In this document: one piece after another, positions 37,579-45,943 of the stretch | How the letters are laid out: each line of letters opens with the position of its first letter | How positions within the stretch are numbered: the first letter of the stretch is position 1 | Assembly: GCF_004362405.1 (NCBI RefSeq) | Contig: NZ_SNXE01000004.1 | Coordinates: forward strand, 306,399-370,398 | Direction of reading: 5' to 3' | Origin: Roseateles asaccharophilus | GTDB lineage: Bacteria; Pseudomonadota; Gammaproteobacteria; Burkholderiales; Burkholderiaceae_C | Length of the DNA stretch: 64,000 bases | Translations under genes and position numbers: made by a program | The notes under the pieces: generated by a model | What the model saw: the letters and a program-made list of their open reading frames with translations, nothing else | Database searches by the model: none | Told to the model about the DNA's origin: nothing

Positions 37579-37731
37579 TCACGCACCCCTGGGCACAAGC
37601 CGGGCTCGGGTTGGAATCCGGCTTCGGCCCATGGCTCAGCGTAACCGAGTCCCTTGCAGCGCCAAGAGTGTTTGCCCCAAGCCCCCACCGGGCGCCGATG
37701 CGCCGAGGACGCTCAAAACCCCTTGCGGCCC

Positions 37732-38685
37732 TCAGGCCGAGAAGGCCTCAGGCACATCGGTCGGCACAAAGACTCGCACGCTGTCGCCACCCGCCGCCTT
37801 GGCCTCGGCGCAGGCCAGCGTGGCGGCGGCCAGCACCGAGTCCACGGTTTCCAGGCTGGGCTGTAGCTGCACCACACCCAGGCAGGCCCTGACCCGGGTG
37901 CGATGCAGGCCCCAGCGCAGACGGAAGGCGGCAATGGCGGAACGGATCTTCTCGGCCACGATGGCGGCATAGTGCTGGTCGCAATCGGGTAGGAGCACGG
38001 CAAAGCAGTCCTTCTCGATACGCGCCACCAGATCCGAGGCCCGAACCTTGGACAGCATCACCTGCCCCAGCGCACACAGGAAGTGATCGGCGACGTCGGG
38101 GCCCATGCCCTGAATCACATCGGTGAATCGATCTACATCCAGCCAGAGCACGGAAACCGGCTCGTGCCGACGACTGCCCACATGCTCGGACAGGCGCCGC
38201 TCGAACTCGCGGCGATTGGCCAGCTCGGTCAGCGGATCGTGCTTGGCCGTCCAGGTGGGCTGCATGCGCTGCTGCCGGGCGGCCGTCACATCATGAACAA
38301 TCCACATAGCCTCGCCCGCCGGCGCCTCCCAATGGACCGGCGATGCCTGCAGGCGCCCCCAGAAACGGCTGCCATCGCGGCGCACGTACTCCACCTCTTC
38401 GTCCAGCGGGCGGCCCGCCGCGAAGGCGGCGCCCAGCCGCTCCTGCAAGCTCTGATAGGCGGCATCCGAAACATGGACGCTGCGGCAAGCCTGCCCGCCG
38501 AGATCGGTGTCGTCGCCATGCCCGAACAGATGGTTGAACTGTTCGCTGACCAGCTCAAAGCGAGCCCCTTGCGTAAAACCCACGGCCAGGGGCGAACGCA
38601 CCATCAGGGCACGCAGGCGCGCGGCGATCACATCGTGGGACTCGGTGGCTTCACTCGCGGTGGTAGCCGGGGGCTGGGTTTGCAT
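37732..38685 (-). CDS. PAS-GGDEF protein with degenerate active site
   Basis: A 317-residue cytoplasmic protein. A PAS domain (about 25-140; EYVRRDGSRFWGRLQASPVHWE is the typical PAS/PAC core) is followed by a GGDEF domain (about 142-305; HDPLTELANRREFERRL is the standard entry). The signature loop that should read GGDEF is EKDCF (224-228), so the guanine-binding Gly-Gly and the catalytic Glu are lost and diguanylate cyclase activity is unlikely. A metal-type Asp (LDVDRF) is retained. AAGGAG 6 nt upstream favours ATG 38685 over the one two codons earlier. It may act as a PAS-controlled c-di-GMP or GTP effector by inference. It diverges from a solute-binding protein. Confidence 0.88.
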   Translation of the reverse strand: MQTQPPATTASEATESHDVIAARLRALMVRSPLAVGFTQGARFELVSEQFNHLFGHGDDTDLGGQACRSVHVSDAAYQSLQERLGAAFAAGRPLDEEVEYVRRDGSRFWGRLQASPVHWEAPAGEAMWIVHDVTAARQQRMQPTWTAKHDPLTELANRREFERRLSEHVGSRRHEPVSVLWLDVDRFTDVIQGMGPDVADHFLCALGQVMLSKVRASDLVARIEKDCFAVLLPDCDQHYAAIVAEKIRSAIAAFRLRWGLHRTRVRACLGVVQLQPSLETVDSVLAAATLACAEAKAAGGDSVRVFVPTDVPEAFSA

Positions 38686-38823
38686 CCGCATCTCCTTGGG
38701 CTGGCAGCAGCACTATTGCAGGTGTAGCGCGTTTGCGGGCTGCCGAAAACCCCGAAAACAGGTCTTCACCGCATTTATTTGTTTCACGGTCTTGAGCCGA
38801 CACATGGCGGCCGCGCCGCTGCC

Positions 38824-38829
38824 TACAAT
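38824..38829 (+). promoter_or_regulatory. -10 element for the solute-binding protein gene
   Basis: TACAAT (5 of 6) lies 26 nt upstream of ATG 38856, implying a leader of about 20 nt. No -35 is present at 16-18 bp. The position supports the chosen start codon. Confidence 0.45.
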
Positions 38830-38855
38830 GCCCCGGCATCCATTCCTGGACCGCG

Positions 38856-39641
38856 ATGACCCAAGCACCGCCTGGCGGCTTGCCCGATCTATTGCATCCC
38901 AATCGCCGCAGCCTGGTGATGGGCTTGGCGGCATTGCCCTGGGCCGCCAGCGCGAGCAAGCCCGACAAGCTGCGCCTGGTCGCCACCGAATTCCCGCCCT
39001 ACACATCGGCGAGCCTCGAGGGAGGCGGCATTGCCGCGCAAGTCACGCGGGCGGCCCTGCAGCGCCTGGGCTGGGAGATGGAGCTGTCCTCCCGCCCCTG
39101 GGTTCGTGCTCTGGCGGAACTGCAGCAAGCCAGCTGGGATGGCGTCGTGGGCCTGTGGCACAACAAGGAGCGTGAACGCTACTTGGCCTACACGCGCCCC
39201 CTGGGCATCAGCAATCGCATCGGTTTCATGGCCCGTGCGGGCACGGCGATCCAGGTTCATGATCTGTCCCGCTTGCAAGGGCTCACCATCGGCACCGTGC
39301 GGGACTACGTGAACCCGCCAGTCTTCGAGCGCGCTCGCCTGCGCCGTGACGAGGCCGTGGACGATCTGGGCAATCTACGCAAGCTGCTGGCCGGGCGCAT
39401 CGACCTGGCCTTGGTGGACAAGGGGGTGGCCATGCATCTGCTGCAGACCCGGCTGCGTGATGCCGCTGCGGCGCTGGTCTGGCTCGAACCCGCCCTGGCC
39501 GAGCTGCCCCTGCATACGGCCCTGGTGCGCCAACACCCGCAGCACAGCCAGCGCCTCGCCGATCTCAACCGCAGCCTGCAGGAACTGCACAGCAGCGGCG
39601 CCTTGGCCCAGCTGCTGCAGCGCCACGCGCACCTGCTGTAG
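38856..39641 (+). CDS. Periplasmic solute-binding protein, family 3-like
   Basis: A 261-residue secreted SBP_bac_3-type protein. Its N-terminus has a twin-arginine-like start (NRRSLVMGLAALPWAASA, about 16-33), so export could be by Tat or Sec. The mature domain opens with LRLVATEFPPYTSASLEGGGIAAQVTRAAL and contains SRPWVRALAELQQASWDGVVG, typical of polar amino acid receptors and of periplasmic sensor modules. No permease genes are adjacent. It diverges from the PAS-GGDEF gene. Ligand unknown. It is a distant paralogue in type to the one at 3528-4307. Confidence 0.83.
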   Translation: MTQAPPGGLPDLLHPNRRSLVMGLAALPWAASASKPDKLRLVATEFPPYTSASLEGGGIAAQVTRAALQRLGWEMELSSRPWVRALAELQQASWDGVVGLWHNKERERYLAYTRPLGISNRIGFMARAGTAIQVHDLSRLQGLTIGTVRDYVNPPVFERARLRRDEAVDDLGNLRKLLAGRIDLALVDKGVAMHLLQTRLRDAAAALVWLEPALAELPLHTALVRQHPQHSQRLADLNRSLQELHSSGALAQLLQRHAHLL

Positions 39642-39661
39642 CCGCAAGCCGCGCGTGGCGT

Positions 39662-41110
39662 TCAGCGTTCCGGCGCAATCTGCTCCGCGTACTCGTACAG
39701 CGCACCCAGGATGTCCTGGCCGCGCTCGTCGTCCTCGGCCAGGTTCTCGCTGAGGGCGTCGATGCGCTCGAAGAAGGCACTCAGGGTCTGGGCACCGCCC
39801 TCCCCGTCCAGCAAGCGCGCGGCGCGGTGGGCCTGCCAGCGCTCGCGCTCCTGGGCATTCAGGGTCTCGGGGTGGTTGCGGGCGCGCCAGCGGAACACCA
39901 GCTCGTCCAGACGGGCATCGGCAAAGGCCAGACGGCCCTGGGCCGCACGCTGGCCCAGTTGCTCGGGCGGCAGCTCGCGCACGCGCTGCAGGGCGCGGCG
40001 GTCGTCGTTGCTCAGGAAGCCGCCGTAGAGATCCTCGTCCACATCCAGGGACGGCAGGGGCTCGCGCTGGAAGACCTCGGCCCAGAGCCCGGCCAGGGCG
40101 GCGCCGCGCTCGGCCAGGGTCTGGGCGTGGGCCAGGCCCTGGGCCATGTCCAGCCCCCAGCGCTCGGCCATGGCCGGCGAGAGGGTCTTGAGGTTGCCGA
40201 TCACCACCGGCGACTTGTTGATGTGGATGGTCTTGATGGGCAGGCGGCTCACGCCCTCGGGCAGGGCATCCTGCTTGCTGAACATGCGCAGGCGGATGCT
40301 GGCCGCATCCAGGCCGAAGAGCTCCTGCGGATCCACCGACAGGTCCCAGACGATCAGCTCGTTCTTGTTGGTCGGATGCGGAGCCAGGGGCCAGACCAGG
40401 GCGATGCAGCCGCGCTCCGGGCCATACATGCCCGAGACATGCAAAAAGGGCTTGCCCATGCCGATCTCGGCCTGCACGGCTTCCTTCTTGCGCAGCTTCA
40501 GGCAGAACTCGAAGAGCTTGGGCTGCTTCTCGCGCAGCAGCCGGGCCAGGGCGATGGTGGCGCGCACGTCCGAGAGCGCATCGTGCGCCGCCTCGTGGCT
40601 CAGGCCATTGGCCGCGGTCAGGTGCTCCAGCTTGAAGCTGGGGCGGCCGTTCTCGTGGCGGGGCCAGTGGATGCCCTCGGGGCGCAGGGCGTAGGCGCAG
40701 CGCACCACATCCAGCAGATCCCAGCGGCCGCAGCCGTTCTGCCACTCGCGGGCATAGGGGTCGATCAGATTGCGCCAGAAGAGGTGGCGGGTCACCTCGT
40801 CGTCGAAGCGGATGGTGTTGTAACCCAGGCCCACCGTGCCGGGCAGGGACAGGGCCTGCTCGATGGCCGCGGCGAACTCGTGCTCGGGCAGGCCCTGGGC
40901 CAGACAGGTCTGGGGCAGGATGCCGGTGAGCAGGCAGGACTCGGGGTCCGGCAGATAGTCATCGGCCGGGCGGCAGTAGATCATCAGGGGCTCGCCGATC
41001 TCATTGAGCTCGGCATCGGTGCGCAGGCCGGCAAACTGGGCCGGGCGGTCGCGGCGCGGCACGCGGCCAAAGGTCTCGTAGTCGTGCCAAAAGAAGGAAA
41101 ACTCTTGCAT
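39662..41110 (-). CDS. sbcB: Exodeoxyribonuclease I
   Basis: A 482-residue 3'-5' single-strand DNA exonuclease. The DEDDh nuclease domain starts with FFWHDYETFG (metal ligands D10 and E12) and continues with IEQALSLPGTVGLGYNTIRFDDEVTRHLFWRNLIDPYAREW. HDALSDVRATIALARLL supplies the catalytic His/Asp. The SH3-like ExoI domain (about 200-350) and the C-terminal helical ExoI_C domain (about 355-475) follow, as in E. coli SbcB (475 residues). It trims ssDNA in recombination and mismatch repair and interacts with SSB. It diverges from PBP1A. Confidence 0.96.
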   Translation of the reverse strand: MQEFSFFWHDYETFGRVPRRDRPAQFAGLRTDAELNEIGEPLMIYCRPADDYLPDPESCLLTGILPQTCLAQGLPEHEFAAAIEQALSLPGTVGLGYNTIRFDDEVTRHLFWRNLIDPYAREWQNGCGRWDLLDVVRCAYALRPEGIHWPRHENGRPSFKLEHLTAANGLSHEAAHDALSDVRATIALARLLREKQPKLFEFCLKLRKKEAVQAEIGMGKPFLHVSGMYGPERGCIALVWPLAPHPTNKNELIVWDLSVDPQELFGLDAASIRLRMFSKQDALPEGVSRLPIKTIHINKSPVVIGNLKTLSPAMAERWGLDMAQGLAHAQTLAERGAALAGLWAEVFQREPLPSLDVDEDLYGGFLSNDDRRALQRVRELPPEQLGQRAAQGRLAFADARLDELVFRWRARNHPETLNAQERERWQAHRAARLLDGEGGAQTLSAFFERIDALSENLAEDDERGQDILGALYEYAEQIAPER

Positions 41111-41166
41111 GGCGGCACGATAACCGATAGCCGGGGGTGCGCAGTGGCCCTGTCAGCCGCCCTGGT

Positions 41167-41172
41167 CATAAT
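41167..41172 (+). promoter_or_regulatory. -10 element upstream of PBP1A
   Basis: CATAAT (5 of 6) lies in the 95-bp gap after sbcB. Its predicted start near 41179 is downstream of the GTG at 41137, which argues against that start and for TTG 41206 or ATG 41257. The -35 is weak. Confidence 0.4.
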
Positions 41173-41205
41173 GGCCGCTTCGCCATTGCCCCTGCGACGC
41201 TGCTC

Positions 41206-43503
41206 TTGAACCTCTTTTCCCGCCTGCTGGCCCTGGTGCCCGAGCACCGCCGCGGCATGGTGCGCCGCCTGCTGATCATCGCCGGCGCCGGCTTCGCCGG
41301 CCTGGTGCTGCTGCTGGCCACGGCCGCGGTGCTGATCTACCCCACCCTGCCCGACCTCTCCGAGCTGACGGACTACCGGCCCAAGCAACCGCTGCGCGTC
41401 TACACGGCCGATGGCGTGCAGATCGGCGAATTCGGCGCCGAGCGCCGCCGCTACCTGCCCCTGGACCAGATCCCCAAGAGCATGCAGGACGCCCTGCTGG
41501 CCATCGAGGACACGCAGTTCTACGAGCACGGCGGCCTGTCCTACACCGGCATTGCACGCGCCGCCCTGAGCAATCTCTTCAGCGCGCGCAGCCAGGGCGC
41601 CTCCACCATCACCCAGCAGCTGGCGCGCGACTTCTACCTCACCAAGAAAAAGCTCTACAGCCGCAAGTTCATCGAGATGCTGCTCACGCTCAAGATGGAG
41701 CGCACCCTGAGCAAGCAGCAGATCCTCGAGATCTATATGAACCAGATCTATCTGGGTCAGAGGGCCTATGGCTTCGAGGCCGCCGCGCGCGTGTACTTCG
41801 GCAAGAGCCTGCAGGCGCTCAGCATCGCCGAGACGGCCATGCTGGCCGGCTTGCCCCAGAACCCCATCTATGCCAACCCGGCCAACAACCCCACGCGGGC
41901 AGCAAGGCGGCAGCGCGTGGTGCTGCAGCGCATGCACGAGGTGGGCCTGATCGACGCGGCCCAGCTGGAGGCGGCCAAGGCCGAGAAGCTACACATCCGC
42001 AGCGCCCAAGACCCGCGCCTGCACGCCGAGTTCGTGGCCGAGATGGTGCGCCAGCAGATCCACGCCCAGTATGGCGACGAGGCCTACACCCTGGGACTGC
42101 AGGTCTTCACCACCTTGGAGTCGGGCGAACAGGCCGCGGCCTACCGCGGCCTGCGCCGCAGCCTGATGGAGCATGAGCGCCGCAAGCCCTACCGCGGGCC
42201 CGAAGGCCGGATCACCCTGCCCGCCCATGAGCTTGACCGCGATGCAGCCATCGCCAAGGCCTTGTCCGAGCACCCGGACAATGACGATCTGCGCGCTGCC
42301 GTGGTCACCGAGGCCTCGCCCACCAAGGTGCTGGCCAGCCTGCAGAGTGGCGAGGACATCAGCATCAGCGGCGAGGGCCTGCGCGCCGCCGCCAGCGCCC
42401 TGAGCCCCAAGGCCAAGGCCGAGCTGCGCCTGGCGCCGGGCGCCATCATCCGGGTGCTGCGTGGCGTGCCCAGCAAGACCGATCCCAAGGGGGCCTGGGT
42501 CATCACCCAGCTGCCCGAGGCCGAGGGCGCCCTGGTGGCCCTGGAGCCCGGCAGCGGCCGGGTGCGCGCCCTGGTGGGCGGCTTCGACTTCGCCAAGAAC
42601 CAGTTCAACCACGCCACCCAGGCCTGGCGCCAGCCGGGCTCCAGCTTCAAGCCCTTTGTCTACTCGGCGGCGCTGGAACAGGGCATCACCCCGGCCACCG
42701 TGGTGGAAGACGCGCCCATCGTGATCGGCGACTGGGCGCCCAAGAACTCGGACGGGCAGTTCGATGGCCCCATGAGCGTGCGCCAGGCTCTGGCCAAGTC
42801 CAAGAACATGGTCACCATCCGCGTGCTGCAGCAGCTGGGCCCGGGCACCGTGCGCGACTGGGCGGCCCGCTTCGGCCTGGATGCCGAGAAGCAGCCCGAC
42901 AACCTGACCCTGACCCTGGGTGCGGGCGCCGTCACGCCCATGCAGATGGCCAGCGCCTATGCGGTGTTTGCCAATGGCGGCCACCTGCTCAAGGCCAGCC
43001 TCATCGCCAAGGTGGTGGACGCGAAAGGCCAGCTGCTTTACGAGGCCACGACCGAGAGTCCCAACGAAGAAAACCGCGTGATCTCCTCCCGCAATGCCTT
43101 TGTGACCAGCAGCCTGCTTCAGGAAGTCACGCGCAGCGGAACGGCCGCACGTGCCAGCGCGGCCCTGCGCCGCGGCGATATCTACGGCAAGACCGGCACC
43201 ACCAATGACGCGGTAGACGCCTGGTTTGCAGGTTTTCACCCCACCCTGGTGGCCGTGGTCTGGATGGGCTATGACCAGCCGCGCAGTCTGGGCGAGCGCG
43301 AGTCCGGCGGCGGCCTGGCCCTGCCCGCTTGGGTGGAGCTGATGGCCGAGGCGCTCAAGGGCGTGCCGGTGCGCGAGCTGCCACCGACCGACGGCGTGGT
43401 GCCGCAAGCCGGTGACTGGGTCTTCGAAGAGTACGCCGGCGAGGCGGGCATCCCAATGCTGAGCCCGCCCGCCCAGCCCGGCGCAGCGGCCAGCTCGCCC
43501 TGA
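41206..43503 (+). CDS. mrcA: Penicillin-binding protein 1A (bifunctional transglycosylase/transpeptidase)
   Basis: About 765 residues. A short cytoplasmic start and a membrane anchor (LLIIAGAGFAGLVLLLATAAVLIY, about 22-45) precede the GT51 glycosyltransferase domain, which has catalytic E101 in AIEDTQFYEHGG, then GASTITQQLARDFYL and YMNQIYLGQRAYGFEAAA. After a linker/OB region the transpeptidase domain has SxxK S479-x-x-K482 in PGSSFKPF, SxN in the KSKNM region and KTGT in YGKTGTTND. It polymerises and cross-links peptidoglycan. The start is uncertain: TTG 41206 keeps a basic NLFSRLLALVPEHRRG lead, ATG 41257 begins at MVRRLL; neither has a clear Shine-Dalgarno. Confidence 0.94.
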   Translation: MNLFSRLLALVPEHRRGMVRRLLIIAGAGFAGLVLLLATAAVLIYPTLPDLSELTDYRPKQPLRVYTADGVQIGEFGAERRRYLPLDQIPKSMQDALLAIEDTQFYEHGGLSYTGIARAALSNLFSARSQGASTITQQLARDFYLTKKKLYSRKFIEMLLTLKMERTLSKQQILEIYMNQIYLGQRAYGFEAAARVYFGKSLQALSIAETAMLAGLPQNPIYANPANNPTRAARRQRVVLQRMHEVGLIDAAQLEAAKAEKLHIRSAQDPRLHAEFVAEMVRQQIHAQYGDEAYTLGLQVFTTLESGEQAAAYRGLRRSLMEHERRKPYRGPEGRITLPAHELDRDAAIAKALSEHPDNDDLRAAVVTEASPTKVLASLQSGEDISISGEGLRAAASALSPKAKAELRLAPGAIIRVLRGVPSKTDPKGAWVITQLPEAEGALVALEPGSGRVRALVGGFDFAKNQFNHATQAWRQPGSSFKPFVYSAALEQGITPATVVEDAPIVIGDWAPKNSDGQFDGPMSVRQALAKSKNMVTIRVLQQLGPGTVRDWAARFGLDAEKQPDNLTLTLGAGAVTPMQMASAYAVFANGGHLLKASLIAKVVDAKGQLLYEATTESPNEENRVISSRNAFVTSSLLQEVTRSGTAARASAALRRGDIYGKTGTTNDAVDAWFAGFHPTLVAVVWMGYDQPRSLGERESGGGLALPAWVELMAEALKGVPVRELPPTDGVVPQAGDWVFEEYAGEAGIPMLSPPAQPGAAASSP

Positions 43504-43531
43504 GCTTGCCGGAGCACGTCGAGCCGCAGGA

Positions 43532-44662
43532 TCAGCGCTTGCGGACGACGACCGAGCCGATGGAGTAGCCCGCCCCGAAGGAGCAGATCACCCCGAGATC
43601 ATCCGTGTTGAGGCCCTGTCGATGGGCATGAAAGGCAATGATGGAGCCGGCGGATGCCGTGTTGGCATACTCATCCAGGATCAGGGGGGCCACCTCGCTG
43701 CCGGCCTCAGCCTGCTCGGTGCCGAGCAGCTTCTTGATCACCAGCTGATTCATGCCCAGATTGGCCTGGTGCAGCCAGAAGCGGCGGACCTGGGCAGGAC
43801 TGAGCCCCAGCTTGTCCAGATGCTGCTCGATATGCGTCGCCGCCAAGGGCACGACTTCCTTGAAGACCTTGCGGCCTTCCTGGCGGAAGGTCTTGTCGCG
43901 GGCTGTTGCGGAGCTGTCCTCGGCCCGGTTCATGAAACCGAAGTTGTTGCGGATATTGCTGGAGAACTGGGTCGCCAGCTTGGTGCCCAGCACCTCCCAG
44001 GTCTCGGCCGCGGTGGCGGTATCGGCGCGCTCCACGATCAGGGCGGTGCAGACATCACCGAAGATGAAGTGGCAGTCCCGGTCCTTCCACTCCAGATGGG
44101 CGGAGGTGATTTCGGGATTCACCACCAGCACGCAACGCGCCGTGCCGGCGCGCACCGCATTCACCGCCTGCTCCAGGGCAAAGGTGGCCGAGGAGCAGGC
44201 CACATTCATGTCAAAGCCATAGCCGCCCGCGCCGAGAGCCTGCTGGATCTCGATGGCCATGGCCGGGTAGGCGCGCTGCATATTGGCCGCGGCACACAGG
44301 ACCGCATCCACATCGGCACCGGTCTTGCCGGCCTGCTTCAAGGCCTGCTGGGCCGCCTCCACCGCGATCTCCGCCATCAGGGAGAGCTGCTCGTCGGGAC
44401 GCTCCGTGAATCGCGGATACATGCGCGCCGGGTCCAGCACGCCGCTCTTCTCGATCACATAGCGCTGCTTGATGCCGGAAGCCTTCTCGATGAACTCCAC
44501 GCTGGAATGCGCAAGCGCCGGACGCTCACCTGCGGCAATGGCCTCGGCATGGCGGGCGTTCTCCAGATCCACATAGCGGTTGAAGGCCTCCACCAGCTCG
44601 GCGTTGCTGATGGTGTGCGGCGGGCGGTAAAGGCCGGTGCCACTGATGACGACTGCGCTCAT
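43532..44662 (-). CDS. Beta-ketoacyl-ACP synthase III (FabH-like, stand-alone)
   Basis: A 376-residue thiolase-fold condensing enzyme. The catalytic triad is C156 (NVACSSATF), H298 (WLHQANLGMN) and N334 (YANTASAGS). IRNNFGFMN and the insert AGERPALAHSSVEFIEKASGIKQRYV make it longer than housekeeping FabH (about 320). Such longer KAS III paralogues are common in beta/gammaproteobacteria and condense acyl-CoA primers with malonyl-ACP, or act in specialised acyl metabolism. No acyl carrier protein or other fab genes are adjacent, so it is a stand-alone paralogue. It diverges from guaC across a 303-bp structured region. Confidence 0.9.
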   Translation of the reverse strand: MSAVVISGTGLYRPPHTISNAELVEAFNRYVDLENARHAEAIAAGERPALAHSSVEFIEKASGIKQRYVIEKSGVLDPARMYPRFTERPDEQLSLMAEIAVEAAQQALKQAGKTGADVDAVLCAAANMQRAYPAMAIEIQQALGAGGYGFDMNVACSSATFALEQAVNAVRAGTARCVLVVNPEITSAHLEWKDRDCHFIFGDVCTALIVERADTATAAETWEVLGTKLATQFSSNIRNNFGFMNRAEDSSATARDKTFRQEGRKVFKEVVPLAATHIEQHLDKLGLSPAQVRRFWLHQANLGMNQLVIKKLLGTEQAEAGSEVAPLILDEYANTASAGSIIAFHAHRQGLNTDDLGVICSFGAGYSIGSVVVRKR

Positions 44663-44782
44663 GACTCATGCTTTGCTGATGCGGCGGGGGCGCAAGTTTA
44701 GCCAGCCCCGGCCGTCCGGGGCAAAGAGGACTTTCCCAGGCCGAGGCACTGGCCCGACAGGAATTGAGCGTAGAATCAATCA
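44663..44782. other. Left part of the KAS III / guaC divergent intergenic region
   Basis: This 120 bp must contain the KAS III promoter (minus strand) and the guaC promoter (plus strand, -10 at 44771-44776). Together with the structured leader to 44965 the gap is 303 bp. It contains an inverted repeat CCCCGG-ccgt-CCGGGG at 44706-44721. No ORF is supported. Confidence 0.5.
44771..44776 (+). promoter_or_regulatory. -10 element of guaC
   Basis: TAGAAT (5 of 6 to TATAAT) lies so that transcription would start near 44783, exactly where the series of hairpins begins. The -35 is poor (CTGGCC at about 16-bp spacing, 3 of 6), which suggests a weak or activator-dependent promoter. Confidence 0.55.
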
Positions 44783-44965
44783 CCGGGCCCAAATTTTGTC
44801 TTCGGCCCGGCGCGTCACGCCTTGACTTCCTTACCGAAGTCAGCCTCCGACGCGATGGCCTCCCCGGCCATCGAGGGCGCCAGCCCTCTTGCCGAAGCAA
44901 GTCAAGCGCTCGCAGCCCAGGTGGTGCACTGCATGCAACGCACCCCGTCTATGCGATCTTGAATC
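44783..44965 (+). ncRNA. Highly structured 5' leader of guaC (candidate riboswitch-like element, class unknown)
   Basis: About 183 nt between the predicted start and the guaC ATG. It folds by eye into a string of perfect hairpins: CCGGGCC/GGCCCGG (44783-44789 with 44804-44810); CGCGTC/GACGCG (44811-44816 with 44849-44854) enclosing TGACTTC/GAAGTCA (44823-44829 with 44836-44842); GATGGCC/GGCCATC (44854-44860 with 44866-44872); GAGGGC/GCCCTC (44873-44878 with 44883-44888); TTGC/GCAA (44889-44900); and GGTGC/GCACC (44923-44927 with 44940-44944). CTTGACTT (44821-44828) is also fully complementary to AAGTCAAG (44899-44906), which would break two of these stems. No Shine-Dalgarno is evident before the ATG. 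I recognise no known riboswitch consensus. Confidence 0.55.
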
Positions 44966-45943
44966 ATGGAAATCTTCGACTACGACAACATCCTGCTCCT
45001 GCCGCGCAAGTGCCGCGTGGAAAGCCGTGCCGAGTGCGACACCTCGGTGCAGTTCGGAGCGCACCGCTTCAAGCTGCCGGTCGTCCCGGCCAATATGAAG
45101 ACGGTGGTGGATGAGCGCATCACGGAATGGCTGGCCGCCAATGGCTACTTCTATGTGATGCACCGCTTTGATCTGGACAATGTAGCCTATGCGCGCAGCA
45201 TGCGCGACAAGGGCCTGATCGTCTCGCTGAGCTCCGGCGTCAAGGAGGCCGACTACGCGGTGATCGACCGCCTGGCGGCGGACGGCGTGGGCGCCGACTA
45301 CATCACCATCGACATCGCCCATGGCCATGCCGACAGCGTGCAGCGCATGATCGCCCACATCAAGCACAAGCTGCCCGAGGCCTTCGTGATCGCCGGCAAT
45401 GTGGGCACGCCCGAGGGTGTGATCGACCTGGAAAACTGGGGCGCGGACGCCACCAAGGTGGGCATCGGCCCCGGCAAGGTCTGCATCACCCGCCTCAAGA
45501 CAGGCTTCGGCACCGGCGGCTGGCAGCTCTCGGCCCTGAAATGGTGTGCCCGCGTGGCCACCAAGCCCATCATTGCCGACGGGGGCATCCGCCACCATGG
45601 CGATATCGCCAAGAGCGTGCGCTTCGGCGCCAGCATGGTGATGGTCGGTTCGCTGTTTGCCGGCCATGAAGAGTCGCCGGGCAGCACGGTCGAGGTGGAC
45701 GGCAAGCTCTACAAGGAGTACTACGGCTCGGCCTCGGACTTCAACAAGGGCGAGTACAAGCATGTGGAGGGCAAGCGCATCCTGGAGCCGGTAAAGGGCA
45801 AGTTTGCCGACACCTTGCGCGAGATGCGCGAAGACCTGCAGAGCTCCATCTCCTACGCCGGTGGCCGCAGCCTGGCCGACCTGAAGAAGGTGAACTACGT
45901 GATCCTGGGCGGCGAAAACGCCGGCGAGCATCTCTTCATGTAA
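44966..45943 (+). CDS. guaC: GMP reductase
   Basis: A 325-residue (beta/alpha)8-barrel enzyme of the IMPDH/GMPR family that reductively deaminates GMP to IMP with NADPH, linking guanine salvage to adenine nucleotides. Catalytic C173 is in [15 protein letters not shown]. The start [21 protein letters not shown] and [12 protein letters not shown], with no CBS domains, identify GMPR type 2 (GuaC as in Firmicutes) rather than [22 protein letters not shown] is the mobile flap region. It has a long structured leader and its last nine codons form the first copy of a tandem repeat that runs past the stop. Confidence 0.96.
   Translation: MEIFDYDNILLLPRKCRVESRAECDTSVQFGAHRFKLPVVPANMKTVVDERITEWLAANGYFYVMHRFDLDNVAYARSMRDKGLIVSLSSGVKEADYAVIDRLAADGVGADYITIDIAHGHADSVQRMIAHIKHKLPEAFVIAGNVGTPEGVIDLENWGADATKVGIGPGKVCITRLKTGFGTGGWQLSALKWCARVATKPIIADGGIRHHGDIAKSVRFGASMVMVGSLFAGHEESPGSTVEVDGKLYKEYYGSASDFNKGEYKHVEGKRILEPVKGKFADTLREMREDLQSSISYAGGRSLADLKKVNYVILGGENAGEHLFM

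Noticed and set aside
41137..41205. GTG start at 41137 for PBP1A
   Set aside because: A -10 element at 41167-41172 would start transcription downstream of it, and the added residues do not look like a PBP1A cytoplasmic tail.
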